51,334 nucleotides of DNA from Pseudomonas viridiflava (GCF_001642795.1 NZ_LKEH01000047.1:236290-287623), one strand, 5' to 3'; counted from the stretch's first letter, positions 24,341 through 34,683 are shown. Numbers and translations: made by a program. The notes: generated by a model not told the origin, from the sequence alone.

Positions 24341-26089
24341 CTAGTTGTGCGCAGGCAGGCTGTGCGGAAACAGCAGGTCGACGAAGCGTTCGGCGGTCGG
24401 TTGAGGCTCGTGGTTAGCGAGTCCGACGCGCTCATTGGCTTCGATGAACACATACTCCGACTGGTCGGCAGCCGGAACCATCAGGTCCAGGCCGACCACC
24501 GGGATGTCCAGTGCGCGGGCAGCCCGTACAGCGGCATCGACCAGTACGGGATGCAGAATGGCCGTGACGTCTTCCAGGCAGCCGCCGGTGTGCAGGTTGG
24601 CGGTGCGGCGCACAACCAGGCGCTCGTCCATCGGCAGAACGGTGGCGTAGTCGTGGCCTGCCTCACGCACCGTGCGTTCGGTCTCTCCATCCATGGGGAT
24701 GCGGCTCTCGCCATCGGTCGCAGCCTCGCGACGACGGCTCTGGGCTTCGATCAACTGCTTGATGGTATGGCGGCCATCGCCAATGATCTCGGCGGGGCGG
24801 CGTATCGCTGCGGCAACCACTTCGAAACCGATCACCACGATGCGCAGGTCCAGACCTTCGTGAAAACTTTCCAGAATCACGCGGCTGTCGAACTGCTTCG
24901 CATGCTCGATGGCGTTCTGTACATCTTCCGGCGTGCGCAGGTCAACGGCAACGCCTTGGCCCTGCTCGCCGTCCAGCGGCTTGACCACAATCTGGCCGTG
25001 CTCTTCAAGAAAAGCGCGATTCTGTTCCTCGCTCCCAGCGCATTGCTGAGCCGGGAGGCGCAGACCGGCTGCCTTCAGAGCGCGGTGCGTCAGGCTTTTG
25101 TCCTGGCACAGGGTCATGCTCACGGCACTGGTCAGATCGCTCAGCGACTCGCGGCAGCGAATGCGACGCCCGCCATAGCTGAGGGTGAAAAGTCCCGCGT
25201 CCGCGTCGTCGACCTGAACGTCGATCCCACGCCGGTGAGCTTCTTCGACGATGATCCGCGCGTAGGGATTGAACTCCGCCTGCGGGCCAGGACCGAGGAA
25301 CAGCGACTCGTTAATGCCGTTCTTGCGCTTGATGGCGAAGGTCTGCAGGTTACGGAAATTCAGTTTGGCGTAAAGCGCCTTGGCCTGTTCGTTGTCATGC
25401 AACACCGACAGGTCAAGGTAGCTCAGACCACGGCTCATGAAGTGCTCGACCAGATGTCGGACCAGCACCTCACCCACACCCGGACGCGTGCACTGCGGAT
25501 CGACCGCAAGGCACCACAGGCTGCTGCCTTTTTCCGGATCATTGAAGGCTTTCTGATGGTTGAGCCCCATCACACTGCCGATCACGGTGTTGGTGCTTTC
25601 ATCCTCTGCGATCCAGTACACCGGACCGCCCTGATGACGCGGCGTCAGCAGCGAATGATCGATCGGCAACATGCCGCGTGCCAGATACAGGTTGTTGATG
25701 GCCTGCCAGTCCGACTCGCTCTGCGCGCGACGAATGCGATAGCCGCGAAACACTCGTTGCGCCGGGCGGTAGTCACTGAACCACAGACGCAGCGTGTCTG
25801 ACGGATCAAGGAACAGTTGCTGCGGAGCCTGCGCCAGCACCTGTTGGGGCGCAGCCACGTAGAGCGCAATGTCACGCTCACCCGGTTTCTCGTTCAGCAG
25901 CTCATGAGCCAGCGCAGCCGGATCAGGATAGGTGTGGCCGATCAGCAGGCGGCCCCAGCCGCAGTGCAGCGCCAGGGGCTCGGCCTCCAGCAGACTGCCA
26001 TCTTCGGCAAACCGTGCCTGCAGACGTTCGTACGAGGGCGACTGTCGGCGCAACAGGCGTTGGCTGTAAGTCGTCGCATTCTGTTTCAT
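24341..26089 (-). CDS. ngg: N-acetylglutaminylglutamine synthetase
   Basis: A 582-residue fusion. A GNAT acetyltransferase domain covers about residues 105-270, with the acetyl-CoA segment DPQCTRPGVGEVLVRHLVEHF. An ATP-grasp ligase covers about 290-580, with GQIVVKPLDGEQGQGVAV and the metal-binding DLMVPAADQSEYVFIEANER. It acetylates glutamine and joins it to a second glutamine. The start is four bases after the asnO stop, so translation is coupled. The product is an osmolyte made by Pseudomonas under salt stress. Confidence 0.92.
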   Translation of the reverse strand: MKQNATTYSQRLLRRQSPSYERLQARFAEDGSLLEAEPLALHCGWGRLLIGHTYPDPAALAHELLNEKPGERDIALYVAAPQQVLAQAPQQLFLDPSDTLRLWFSDYRPAQRVFRGYRIRRAQSESDWQAINNLYLARGMLPIDHSLLTPRHQGGPVYWIAEDESTNTVIGSVMGLNHQKAFNDPEKGSSLWCLAVDPQCTRPGVGEVLVRHLVEHFMSRGLSYLDLSVLHDNEQAKALYAKLNFRNLQTFAIKRKNGINESLFLGPGPQAEFNPYARIIVEEAHRRGIDVQVDDADAGLFTLSYGGRRIRCRESLSDLTSAVSMTLCQDKSLTHRALKAAGLRLPAQQCAGSEEQNRAFLEEHGQIVVKPLDGEQGQGVAVDLRTPEDVQNAIEHAKQFDSRVILESFHEGLDLRIVVIGFEVVAAAIRRPAEIIGDGRHTIKQLIEAQSRRREAATDGESRIPMDGETERTVREAGHDYATVLPMDERLVVRRTANLHTGGCLEDVTAILHPVLVDAAVRAARALDIPVVGLDLMVPAADQSEYVFIEANERVGLANHEPQPTAERFVDLLFPHSLPAHN

Positions 26090-26093
26090 GGGA

Positions 26094-27866
26094 TCACAGT
26101 CCTTGTTCGCTGAGCCACAGGTTCAGCGCTGCCAACTGCCACAGCTTCGAGCCACGCAGCGGGGTGAGTTGACCTTCCGGATTGGTCAGCAGTTTGTCGA
26201 TCATGGCCGGATTGAACAGACCACGGTCCTGACTGGAATCCGTCAACAACTCGCGCACCCAATTCAGGGTATCGCCCTGCAAGTGCTTGAGACCGGGCAC
26301 CGGAAAATAGCCTTTCTTGCGATCGATCACTTCGGATGGAATGACCATGCGCGCCGCTTCTTTGAGCACATGCTTGCCACCGTCCGGCAGCTTGAATTTG
26401 CCAGGAATGCGGGCGGACAGTTCGACCAGACGGTAGTCCAGGAACGGCGTACGCGCTTCCAGGCCCCAGGCCATGGTCATGTTGTCGACACGTTTGACCG
26501 GGTCATCCACCAGCATCACAGTGCTGTCCAGACGCAGGGCCTTGTCGACAGCGGCGCTCGCGCCCGGCTGGGCGAAGTGGTCGCGGACAAAGTCACCGGC
26601 TGCGTCGTTGGCGGTCAGCCACTTCGGCTGCACGGTTTCAGCATATTCTGCGTAGCTGCGGTCGACAAAGGCGTCGCGATAGGCGGCCACCGGGTCGCTC
26701 GCACCGTCAACCTGTGGATACCAGTGGTAACCGGCGAACAGCTCGTCAGCACCCTGGCCGCTCTGAACGACCTTGCAATGCTTGGCCACTTCACGCGACA
26801 GCAGGTAGAACGCGATGCAGTCGTGGCTGACCATCGGCTCGCTCATCGCACGGAAGGCAGCGGGCAATTGCTCGATGATCTCGCTTTCCTGAATGCGCAG
26901 CTGATGGTGACGGGTGCCGTAGTGCTTGGCGATGAGGTCCGAATACTGAAACTCGTCGCCGCGCTCGCCACCGGCATCCTGGAAACCGATGGAGAAGGTC
27001 GACAGGTCTTCGACGCCCACTTCGCGCAGCAGACCGACCAGCATGCTGGAATCGACACCGCCCGACAGCAGCACGCCGACATCCACCGCAGCACGTTGAC
27101 GAATCGCCACGGCTTCACGGGTGCTGTCGAGCACGCGGTCGCGCCAGTCTTCCAGGGTGAGGTTTTTCTCGTCCTCATGAGGACCGTACGGCAGCGTCCA
27201 CCAGACTTTCTGCTCGACCTGACCGCTGGCGTCGATGCGCATCCAGCTGGCCGGTGGCAGTTTCTCGACACCTGCCAGCAGCGTGCGTGGCGCAGGGACC
27301 ACGGCGTGGAAGTTCAGGTAATGGTTGAGCGCGACCGGATCGAGCATCGGGCTGATATCGCCGCCCTTGAGCAGCGCAGGCAGCGACGAGGCGAAACGCA
27401 GGCGCTTGTCGGTCTTCGACAGGTACAGCGGCTTGACGCCCAGACGGTCGCGGGCGATGAACAGGCGCTTGCTGTCACGCTCCCAGATAGCGAACGCGAA
27501 CATGCCGTTGAGCTTGGGCAGCATGTCTGCGCCCCACGCGTGGTAGCCCTTGAGCAGCACTTCGGTATCGCCACCGGAATGGAACTGATAGCCCAGCGCT
27601 TCCAGCTCGGCGCGCAGTTCCGGGAAGTTGTAGATCGCACCGTTGAAGGCCATGGACAGGCCAAGGTGGCTGTCGATCATCGGCTGCGCCGACCCATCGG
27701 ACAGGTCCATGATTTTCAGGCGGCGATGACCAAGGGCAATCGGCCCCTGGCTGTGAAAACCCCACGCATCCGGGCCGCGAGGCGCCAGCTCATGGGTAAT
27801 GCGTTCAACAGCGGCAAGGTCCGCTGGTTGATGGTCGAAACGTAGTTCACCTGCTAATCCGCACAT
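26094..27866 (-). CDS. asnO: N-acetylglutaminylglutamine amidotransferase
   Basis: A 590-residue asparagine-synthase-like enzyme. Cys2 (MCGLAGE) is the glutaminase nucleophile of the N-terminal Ntn domain, RRLKIMDLS and NGAIYNFPELR are typical, and the synthetase domain has the PP-loop SGGVDSS near residue 269. It converts the terminal carboxyl of N-acetylglutaminylglutamine to the amide. It is the first gene of the asnO-ngg-M42 operon. The 167 bases upstream are AT-rich but show no promoter I trust. Confidence 0.94.
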   Translation of the reverse strand: MCGLAGELRFDHQPADLAAVERITHELAPRGPDAWGFHSQGPIALGHRRLKIMDLSDGSAQPMIDSHLGLSMAFNGAIYNFPELRAELEALGYQFHSGGDTEVLLKGYHAWGADMLPKLNGMFAFAIWERDSKRLFIARDRLGVKPLYLSKTDKRLRFASSLPALLKGGDISPMLDPVALNHYLNFHAVVPAPRTLLAGVEKLPPASWMRIDASGQVEQKVWWTLPYGPHEDEKNLTLEDWRDRVLDSTREAVAIRQRAAVDVGVLLSGGVDSSMLVGLLREVGVEDLSTFSIGFQDAGGERGDEFQYSDLIAKHYGTRHHQLRIQESEIIEQLPAAFRAMSEPMVSHDCIAFYLLSREVAKHCKVVQSGQGADELFAGYHWYPQVDGASDPVAAYRDAFVDRSYAEYAETVQPKWLTANDAAGDFVRDHFAQPGASAAVDKALRLDSTVMLVDDPVKRVDNMTMAWGLEARTPFLDYRLVELSARIPGKFKLPDGGKHVLKEAARMVIPSEVIDRKKGYFPVPGLKHLQGDTLNWVRELLTDSSQDRGLFNPAMIDKLLTNPEGQLTPLRGSKLWQLAALNLWLSEQGL

Positions 27867-28033
27867 AAGTCCTTACCGGGTTTCCGTTGGGGAGGTGGCT
27901 GAGAAAGTCCAGCCACCCAGAAACTGACCCGAGGCAAAGGCGGTAGTTTTAGAACAAAAAGTTATAAAGATCAGGGCTCTCTGGACGTGGTTCCGGTATC
28001 AGGCGTATGGGTTGGACTGGCCGGTGACCGGAA

Positions 28034-29110
28034 TCAATGCCCCGTCATCTCCAGATAGCCCACACCGCTCTGGCTGCCATGGAACCTCACAGGCCCCTCC
28101 CAGTAGGGAATGCTCATGCCCATCCAGGCCTTGGGATTGAGCGCTTCGGTGGTGATGTCCAGATGCTTGCCGGGGACCTTGACCGACCATACTGTGGGCA
28201 CCTGATGGTCGTCGATGGTTGTGGTCTTGAGGGGTTCAAGGCTGATTTCGTCTGCGCTCAGTAACCGGGTAGTACCATCGGCGCCAATCCAGTTGCCTGT
28301 CACATAGGGCGCACCGTTTTTGTGGCGAATTCTATAGAGCATCAACCGGTCGCCGCCCGCCAGCTGCAGGGAAAACCAATCCCAGCCGGTTTGATCGGCG
28401 GTAAGTGGTTGGCTGCTCCACTCCCGGTCCAGCCAGGCGTTGCCGGTGACCTGATAGGTTTTGCCTTCGATCTCGACGCTGCCCCTGGCATCGAAAAACG
28501 GTTGGCTGTAGTAGTACGACGCCTGTCCTGCATCGGATTTTCGGCTGTAGCCTTCCTTGCCTTGCAGCACCACTGGCTGGGCCGTCGTGAGATTCAGGTG
28601 ATAGCGGAAATCCTTGCCGCTGGCCTTCAGTTGGACGCTTGCCAGCGGATCGTCAGTGTGCGAGTCGCTGCTCATCGACCAGTCGTCGATCCACGCAGAG
28701 AACGGCGCTGTGGTGACATTGGCCTGATCGACACCGCCACGGGCGTAGCGCTCTGCCACGTAATGCCGGGTCGCTGATGTGGCCGCAGCGTGCCCCAGCC
28801 AGATCGTGCCGTCGTTCCAGCCGCTGCCGGTCTGAGTGCCTGGCCGTATGGCGTTGCGAAACAGCGTCCACTGCACGCCGAACTGCTCGCCCTTGTCGTC
28901 CTTGAGGGTGGCAGTGATGTACCACCATTCGAGGCGGAAACCGGGGTGCTGTCCATGATCCTGCGGGAACGAAAACACCCGGCCCGGTGTGACCTGGCTG
29001 TACGCGTCCGCGGTGTTGCCCAGCCCGGCGAAACCGTTGTCCGGCATCGGCTTGTCGTCGCAGGCGCTCAGCAACAGAGCCAGCATGAGGAGCAGCCATC
29101 TAGCGTTCAT
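28034..29110 (-). CDS. AttH/CrtC lipocalin-like lipoprotein
   Basis: A 358-residue predicted lipoprotein with lipobox LSAC and acylated Cys17, followed by Asp18 and Asp19. The aspartates suggest inner-membrane retention. The family is the AttH/CrtC double-lipocalin type, shown by FRLEWWYITATL, WLDREWSSQ, WDWFSLQLAGGDRLMLYRIR and GPVRFHGSQSGVGYLEMTG. The ATG at 29110 overlaps the permease gene by 11 bases. It probably carries or modifies a hydrophobic molecule with the co-encoded ABC complex; substrate unknown. Confidence 0.88.
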   Translation of the reverse strand: MNARWLLLMLALLLSACDDKPMPDNGFAGLGNTADAYSQVTPGRVFSFPQDHGQHPGFRLEWWYITATLKDDKGEQFGVQWTLFRNAIRPGTQTGSGWNDGTIWLGHAAATSATRHYVAERYARGGVDQANVTTAPFSAWIDDWSMSSDSHTDDPLASVQLKASGKDFRYHLNLTTAQPVVLQGKEGYSRKSDAGQASYYYSQPFFDARGSVEIEGKTYQVTGNAWLDREWSSQPLTADQTGWDWFSLQLAGGDRLMLYRIRHKNGAPYVTGNWIGADGTTRLLSADEISLEPLKTTTIDDHQVPTVWSVKVPGKHLDITTEALNPKAWMGMSIPYWEGPVRFHGSQSGVGYLEMTGH

Positions 29111-31568
29111 GGGCAAACGTCCTCAACAGATCGCTTGGACGACTTCTGTACAGCTTGAACAGCGGCCAGGCCGAGGCCAGCAGGGTCGCCACCATCGCAA
29201 GCAACATCAGTTGCAGCAATTGCAGCGGGAAAACCCGAAGCGGCAATCGCCAGCCGAATGCTTGCACATTGATGACCGCATTCAGGCACCAGGCCAGCGC
29301 TATGCCCAATGGCAGAGCCAGCAGCAGAGTCAGTACCGCCAGCATCCATGTCTGCCCCAGATTGAGCAGCATCAGTTTGCGTCGTGTCACACCCATCGCC
29401 CACAGTGGCGCGAGCTGACCGAGACGACTCTGGCTTTGGGTGAGCAGGCTGATGAACAGCGCTATCCCGGCCACGCCCAGGGTCAGGCTATTGAGTGCAG
29501 CGGTGGCTGCGAACGTGCGCTCGAATACCTGACTGGACCAGCTTTTCAGCTGGCTCTGGTCGATGATGTGGCTGTCATCCAGCACAAATTGCTCCCTTAG
29601 CGCAGTGATCAACGGTGCGATGGCGGGCTGATCGATTCGCAGGTTGAAGCGCACCGGCGTCAGGTTCGGCCAGTGAGCGAGCAGGTGCCTGGCGTTGACC
29701 AGCAAGTGGCCCTTGGGGTTGCCGTAATCGGCATAGATACCCACGATACGTGCCGACCATTGGCCTGTCGGCAAGGGAATGTTCAACGTGTCGTCCAGCC
29801 CCAGCTTGAGACGACGCGCCATCTGCTCGCTGAGCATGATGGTGTCCTGACTGGCCAACTGACCCCAGGCATCGTTCGAGGCTTCAAGCAACTCCCAATG
29901 CTGGCGATAAGTTGTGTGATCAATCACGCCAAACAGATCGGAGGGCCAGCCTTGTATCTGTATCGGCACTTGCCAGTTCGGCAGCACGGCCTTGATCTCC
30001 GGCTGTTGGTTCAGCCAGTTATGCAGCGGCTCGGCTTGTTCGGGGTTCTGAGGACTGACGTACAGTTCAGCGGTCAGGCGCTGCTCCAGCCAACTGTTAA
30101 AGGTTTCACGAAAGCCCGAGGTCATGCTGCCCGCGCCGATATTGGCGGCCATCGCCAGCAGCAGTGCCATCAGCGCCAGGCTTAGTGCAGGCAACTGCTG
30201 TCTGCAATCGGCCAGGAACCACTGGCCTATGACCGAACGGCTGCGTTTGAGCAGCGTGCCAAGCACTGCATCCAGCAGTACAGGCAGACCGAGCGCAGCG
30301 CCGAGCAGTATCGAACTCACCAGCACGAATCCCAGTAACAACGAATGGCCCAGCAACAGGGCAGCCAGTGCGACGACCGCGCAGATCACTGCGACCCAGC
30401 CCTGGCGTCGCAGCCAGCGAGCGTGAGCCTGCTGCCACGCCTGTGCGTCGGCCAGTGCCAGCAAAGGCATGCGAGCGGCGCGCAGCAGGCTGTTGGCACC
30501 CGCCAGCAGCGCGCCGAGCAGGCTGACGCCGATGCCACTGAACCACCACCCTGCGCTCAGCTTCAGTTGCCCGGCGACTTCGGCGCCGTAGAGCCCTCGC
30601 AGGCTGGCAGCGACGTCCGGCAGCAGCAGGCTTGCCAGCAGGTAGCCGCTGATTACCCCGAATAACCCGCCGAGCAGCGCCAGAGCACCGAGCTCCATGC
30701 CCAGCGTTGCAATCAGCATTCGGGCGGTAACCCCGCAGGCTCTCAGGTTGCGCAGCAGGCCGCGGCGTTGCTCGAGCGCCAGGCCGATCGCCGCGTGTAC
30801 GATGAACAAACCGACGATGAACGACAGCACACCCAGTGCGTTCAGGTTCAGGTGAAAGCTTTCGGTCAGGCGCTCAAGATTGTTTTCTTCGCCCGCTTTC
30901 CTGATCACCAGTTTGCCTGCCAGCGGAGCAGGCATGGGCGCTGAGAATCCCTCGGGCAATAGCAGCCGGGACAGCTGGCCGTTGGCACCGAGCAGCGGTT
31001 GTGCAAAACCGATGTCGGTGAGCAGCAGGCCGGGGGCCATGTCCGGCGTCACGCGCAGGGGCGGCAGCGATGCGCCGTTTTCCGTCAGCGGCTGCTGGCC
31101 TTCCTTGAGATTCAGTGCATGCAGGGTCTGCGGCGATATCCAGGTCGCCCCTGGCGGTGCAAGGAAGTCCACGACCTGTTCCGTATCCAGTGTCTTTCTC
31201 GCCAGCGACGAGCCTTTGGGCAAGGTCACAGGCTCGATGCCCATCAGTTGCAGCCTTCGGTCTTCGTGCCCTTTGAGCGTGATCCGGCCTTGCACCATGG
31301 GCGACACCGGCCAGCCTGAGCGACGCAATTGAATGAACAGGTCCTGTGAGAACACCTTGCCATCGGCCGCTTCGATGTAGGACTGCGGCTGGCCGCCAAT
31401 CAACTGGCTGGCCTGCTGATAGCTTTCCCGTGCCTGACTGTTCAGCGCCTGCACGCCGGTCAGCAGTGCCGTCGCCAGCCACAGCCCGGTCAGCACGCTG
31501 AAGAACTGCACCGGGTGGCGTCGCCAGTGGCTGAGCAGGGCGCGCAACGTCCAGTAAAACACCCGCAT
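29100..31568 (-). CDS. FtsX-type ABC permease, fused double unit
   Basis: An 822-residue inner-membrane protein with two FtsX domains: a membrane segment near residue 22, a large periplasmic domain, three segments around 245-380, further segments at about 400-470, then a second periplasmic domain and three C-terminal segments. It resembles YbbP/LolE-type transporters, which act by mechanotransmission rather than import. The ATG at 31568 lies one base after the ATPase stop. It overlaps the AttH-like gene, so the three form one operon. Confidence 0.9.
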   Translation of the reverse strand: MRVFYWTLRALLSHWRRHPVQFFSVLTGLWLATALLTGVQALNSQARESYQQASQLIGGQPQSYIEAADGKVFSQDLFIQLRRSGWPVSPMVQGRITLKGHEDRRLQLMGIEPVTLPKGSSLARKTLDTEQVVDFLAPPGATWISPQTLHALNLKEGQQPLTENGASLPPLRVTPDMAPGLLLTDIGFAQPLLGANGQLSRLLLPEGFSAPMPAPLAGKLVIRKAGEENNLERLTESFHLNLNALGVLSFIVGLFIVHAAIGLALEQRRGLLRNLRACGVTARMLIATLGMELGALALLGGLFGVISGYLLASLLLPDVAASLRGLYGAEVAGQLKLSAGWWFSGIGVSLLGALLAGANSLLRAARMPLLALADAQAWQQAHARWLRRQGWVAVICAVVALAALLLGHSLLLGFVLVSSILLGAALGLPVLLDAVLGTLLKRSRSVIGQWFLADCRQQLPALSLALMALLLAMAANIGAGSMTSGFRETFNSWLEQRLTAELYVSPQNPEQAEPLHNWLNQQPEIKAVLPNWQVPIQIQGWPSDLFGVIDHTTYRQHWELLEASNDAWGQLASQDTIMLSEQMARRLKLGLDDTLNIPLPTGQWSARIVGIYADYGNPKGHLLVNARHLLAHWPNLTPVRFNLRIDQPAIAPLITALREQFVLDDSHIIDQSQLKSWSSQVFERTFAATAALNSLTLGVAGIALFISLLTQSQSRLGQLAPLWAMGVTRRKLMLLNLGQTWMLAVLTLLLALPLGIALAWCLNAVINVQAFGWRLPLRVFPLQLLQLMLLAMVATLLASAWPLFKLYRSRPSDLLRTFAHER

Positions 31569-31569
31569 G

Positions 31570-32238
31570 TCAGCGCTCGCCTTCGTTCGCCAGGCGGCCC
31601 AGATGCAGCACCTGTGTGCGCGCCAGTCGTGCCGCAACGCGCGGGCTGTGAGTGACCATCAGGAGGGTGGTTGCGCTGTCGTCGAGCAGGTCCAGCAACA
31701 ATTGCAGTACTTCGCCACTGGTGGTTTCGTCGAGGTTTCCAGTGGGTTCGTCCGCCAATAGCAGACTCGGCCGGGAGGCAAGGGCGCGGCCAATGGCGAC
31801 ACGTTGCTGCTGGCCGCCGGACAATTGCTCGGGATAACGGTCCAGCAGCGCATCCAGGCGCAGGCGCTCGACCAGCCGTGCCTGCCAGACCGGGTCGTAG
31901 CGCCCGGCCAGACGCGCCTGAAATGCCAGATTATCGGCAACCTTGAGGCTGCCGATCAGGTTGAATTGCTGGAACACCAGACCGATTTCCGTACGTCGCC
32001 AGTTTGCCAGCTGGCTTTCGTTCATCAGGTCCAGACGTTGCCCGGCGATTTCGATCGTGCCTGAGTCAACCTGATCGAGCCCGGCAACCAGATGCAACAG
32101 CGTGCTCTTGCCACTGCCCGATTCGCCCATCAACGCCAGGCTTTCACCTCGCGCCATGTGCAGATCGACACCCCGCAAAACCGCCAATGGGCCTTGAGCC
32201 GTGGTGTAATTCTTGAATACGTCTCGCACTTGCAACAT
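31570..32238 (-). CDS. MacB/LolD-type ABC ATPase
   Basis: A 222-residue ATPase. Walker A is GESGSGKST, the signature is LSGGQQQRVAIGRAL, Walker B is LLLADEPTGNLD and the H-loop is VTHSPRVA. The PTGNLD motif is a hallmark of the MacB/LolD/FtsE group. I use the ATG at 32238; a TTG at 32265 would add nine residues without a ribosome site. It is the first gene of the AttEFGH-like operon. Confidence 0.9.
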   Translation of the reverse strand: MLQVRDVFKNYTTAQGPLAVLRGVDLHMARGESLALMGESGSGKSTLLHLVAGLDQVDSGTIEIAGQRLDLMNESQLANWRRTEIGLVFQQFNLIGSLKVADNLAFQARLAGRYDPVWQARLVERLRLDALLDRYPEQLSGGQQQRVAIGRALASRPSLLLADEPTGNLDETTSGEVLQLLLDLLDDSATTLLMVTHSPRVAARLARTQVLHLGRLANEGER

Positions 32239-32444
32239 GAGGGGCTCGACTGGCTGTACTGACAATAAGGATAGCGGCTGAGCGAGTGTGCGTCGCTGAG
32301 TGGCTTAATACTGATTGCGCTAAGGGCATCGCGTTCCGCTTAACATTCGTGTACGGCCAGGAAAGTCACGCGGAGCGTTACGGGCTGTATCCCTATCGCT
32401 CTGCACTCATCGTTATACACAAGTCTTGCTGCAACCAACGGACT

Positions 32445-32530
32445 GTGGGAGGCGGCTTGCCGGCGATGCATTTTCCGAAGCAACACATCAGCGACTGAGC
32501 TGACGCCATCGCCGGCGAGCCGCCTCCCAC
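32445..32530. repeat. REP-type inverted repeat, copy 2 (subtype A)
   Basis: The 24-base arms match copy 1 except one base in the right arm (GGCGAGCC for GGCAAGCC). The spacer is again 38 bases and agrees with copy 1 at 30 positions. It begins 10 bases beyond the mnmC stop on the minus strand. No protein gene is present from here to the ATPase start at 32238. Confidence 0.93.
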
Positions 32531-32540
32531 GGGTACGCAT

Positions 32541-34532
32541 TCAGTCAGAGACTTTATGCTCGCCCCGAATCAACCCGCGCAAGGCAAACCGGTTCGGGTG
32601 ACAGGCTTCGGCGACGCTGCGAGGCAGCGGCAGCGGTTCGTTGTCGAGCCAGGCGGCGAGGAGTTCGGCGCACAGCGGGGCGGTGATCAGTCCACGTGAA
32701 CCGTGGCCGCTGTTGACGTAAAAACCGTCCAGCCAGGGACAGGCGACGTCCGGCACCTGACGCGCATCCTTGCCCAGTGCAGCGAAGGCTTCCATAAACG
32801 CTTCACGGTCCGCCAGCGGACCGACGATGGGCAGGTAATCCGGGCTGGTGCAGCGAAACGCAGCGCGGCCTTGCAGGTGCTCGGGTGGCAGGTCTGCTGC
32901 TTCCAGACGCTCTACAAGATCGTGGGAAATCTCTTCCAGCATCTGCAGATTGCCCAGATGATCGGCCAGATTGGGCGTCAGATCGACGCTGTTGAAGTCA
33001 AAGCTCGCCCCCAGCGTATGCTCACCCAGCCGCGCGGGCGCGACGTAACCTTCGGCGCAGACCACCGTACTCAATGCTGTGCTGGCCGCAGTCTCCGGCA
33101 GGCGAGTGATCTGCCCGCGAATGCGTTTGAGCGGCAACTCCGCGCTTTGCGCAAACTGTTTGATGTCGGCGGCACCGGCCAGCACCACGACTGGCGCGCT
33201 GTCGATCAAGCGCTCGTTATCCCACGCCTGCCACTGCCCACCGACCTGACGCAGTTCCAGCGCCTCGTGATGAGCGATCAACCGAATGTTCGGGTGAGTG
33301 GCCTGCCTGTCGCAGAGGGCAGGCGGATGAACCCAGCCGCCTTCCGGGTAAAACAGCCCGCCGCTGGCCAGCCGGATACCGCTGCGTGCTTCGGCCGCAG
33401 ACTGGTCCAGCAGATGCAGAAGCGATTCAGGAAAAGCCTCGGCCAGTTGTGCCTGACGTTTGGCTTCTTTGTCGTCGAAGGTCAGTTGCAGCACACCGCA
33501 ACCGTCCCAGTCGACGCCGCGCTGCAAGCGTTCGAGCAGGCGCCGGGTATGCCCGAACCCGCTGAGAATCAATTGGGACAACGCCGTGCCGTGCGCCGAC
33601 AGCTTGAGGTACAGCACGCCCTGCGGATTGCCCGAGGCTTCCTGCGCGGGCGCGGCATGACGCTCCAGCAGGCTAACCTGCCAGCCCCTGTTCGCCAGGC
33701 TCTCGGCCGTGGCGCAACCGGCCAGCCCGGCGCCGATCACCAATGCCTTGCGCTCATTGTGCAGCGCAGGCGGACGGGCGAACCAGGGTTTGGCGGCGGG
33801 CACAGGGACGGACTCTTCAGGCCACGCGATGAACGTACCGCGCAGCACTTCCCATTTATGACCGATCCCCGGCACGCGCTTCATCTTGAAACCCGCAGCA
33901 TTCAGTGCGCGGCGTACCCAGCCGGTGCTGGTGAAGGTGCCGATGGTCGTCGCTGTTGTCGACAGTCGCGCCAGCTCGGCAAACAACTCCGGTGTCCACA
34001 TCTCGGGATTTTTCGCGGGCGCGAAACCATCGAGAAACCAGGCATCGATCTGGCCGTCCAGTTGCGGCAGCATGTCCAGCGCATCGCCGATCAGCAGCGT
34101 CAGCGTGACCCGGCCCTGATCGAACACTATGCGCTGAAAACCCTCATGCACGGCCACATACTGATCAAGCAAAGGATCTGCGAACGCCGCCAGCTCCGGC
34201 CACAACGCCAGCGCCCTTTGCAGGTCGTCGCGGCTCAACGGGTATTTCTCGACGCTGACGAACTGCAGCCTTGCACCGGGGCGGGCGCATTCATCGAACA
34301 ACTGCCAGGCGCAGAGGAAATTGAGCCCGGTGCCGAAACCGGTTTCGCCGATGATCAGCCGTCCGTCTTCCGGCAATTCCGTGAAGCGTCGGCGCAGGTC
34401 GTTCTGCACCAGAAACACATGGCGCGTCTCTTCAAGACCGGATTCGGTGGAAAAATACACATCGGAAAACGTACGCGAATGCGGATTGCCTTGTTCGTCC
34501 CAGTCGATCTGGGCGTGGCGGGTAATGGTCAT
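32541..34532 (-). CDS. mnmC: Bifunctional tRNA mnm5s2U34 biosynthesis protein MnmC
   Basis: A 663-residue fusion. The N-terminal methyltransferase (about 1-240) has IGETGFGTGLNFL and WFLDGFAPAKNPEMW. The C-terminal FAD oxidoreductase (about 260-640) begins VIGAGLAGCATAESLANRG. The oxidoreductase removes the carboxymethyl group from cmnm5(s2)U34 and the methyltransferase completes mnm5(s2)U. It is divergent from the polyphosphate enzyme gene. Confidence 0.95.
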   Translation of the reverse strand: MTITRHAQIDWDEQGNPHSRTFSDVYFSTESGLEETRHVFLVQNDLRRRFTELPEDGRLIIGETGFGTGLNFLCAWQLFDECARPGARLQFVSVEKYPLSRDDLQRALALWPELAAFADPLLDQYVAVHEGFQRIVFDQGRVTLTLLIGDALDMLPQLDGQIDAWFLDGFAPAKNPEMWTPELFAELARLSTTATTIGTFTSTGWVRRALNAAGFKMKRVPGIGHKWEVLRGTFIAWPEESVPVPAAKPWFARPPALHNERKALVIGAGLAGCATAESLANRGWQVSLLERHAAPAQEASGNPQGVLYLKLSAHGTALSQLILSGFGHTRRLLERLQRGVDWDGCGVLQLTFDDKEAKRQAQLAEAFPESLLHLLDQSAAEARSGIRLASGGLFYPEGGWVHPPALCDRQATHPNIRLIAHHEALELRQVGGQWQAWDNERLIDSAPVVVLAGAADIKQFAQSAELPLKRIRGQITRLPETAASTALSTVVCAEGYVAPARLGEHTLGASFDFNSVDLTPNLADHLGNLQMLEEISHDLVERLEAADLPPEHLQGRAAFRCTSPDYLPIVGPLADREAFMEAFAALGKDARQVPDVACPWLDGFYVNSGHGSRGLITAPLCAELLAAWLDNEPLPLPRSVAEACHPNRFALRGLIRGEHKVSD

Positions 34533-34683
34533 GTTCGGCTCAGCGGTGGCAATGGCCGCATTTTAGCCGTGTGTGCGGATAAAAGCGGTATTGCTGTTGC
34601 ACCGATTGACCCATGTGGGCATTCGGTGGTCACTATATGCATCTGGCCATCATCCCCGGCCCCGATCATGAAGGGAGCAGTGC

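Noticed and set aside
27965..27994. Possible AlgU-type promoter before asnO (GGAACC and TCTTTA on the minus strand)
   Set aside because: The -35 element matches only in part and the spacing is a base or two too long. Salt induction of asnO makes it tempting, but the sequence does not carry it.
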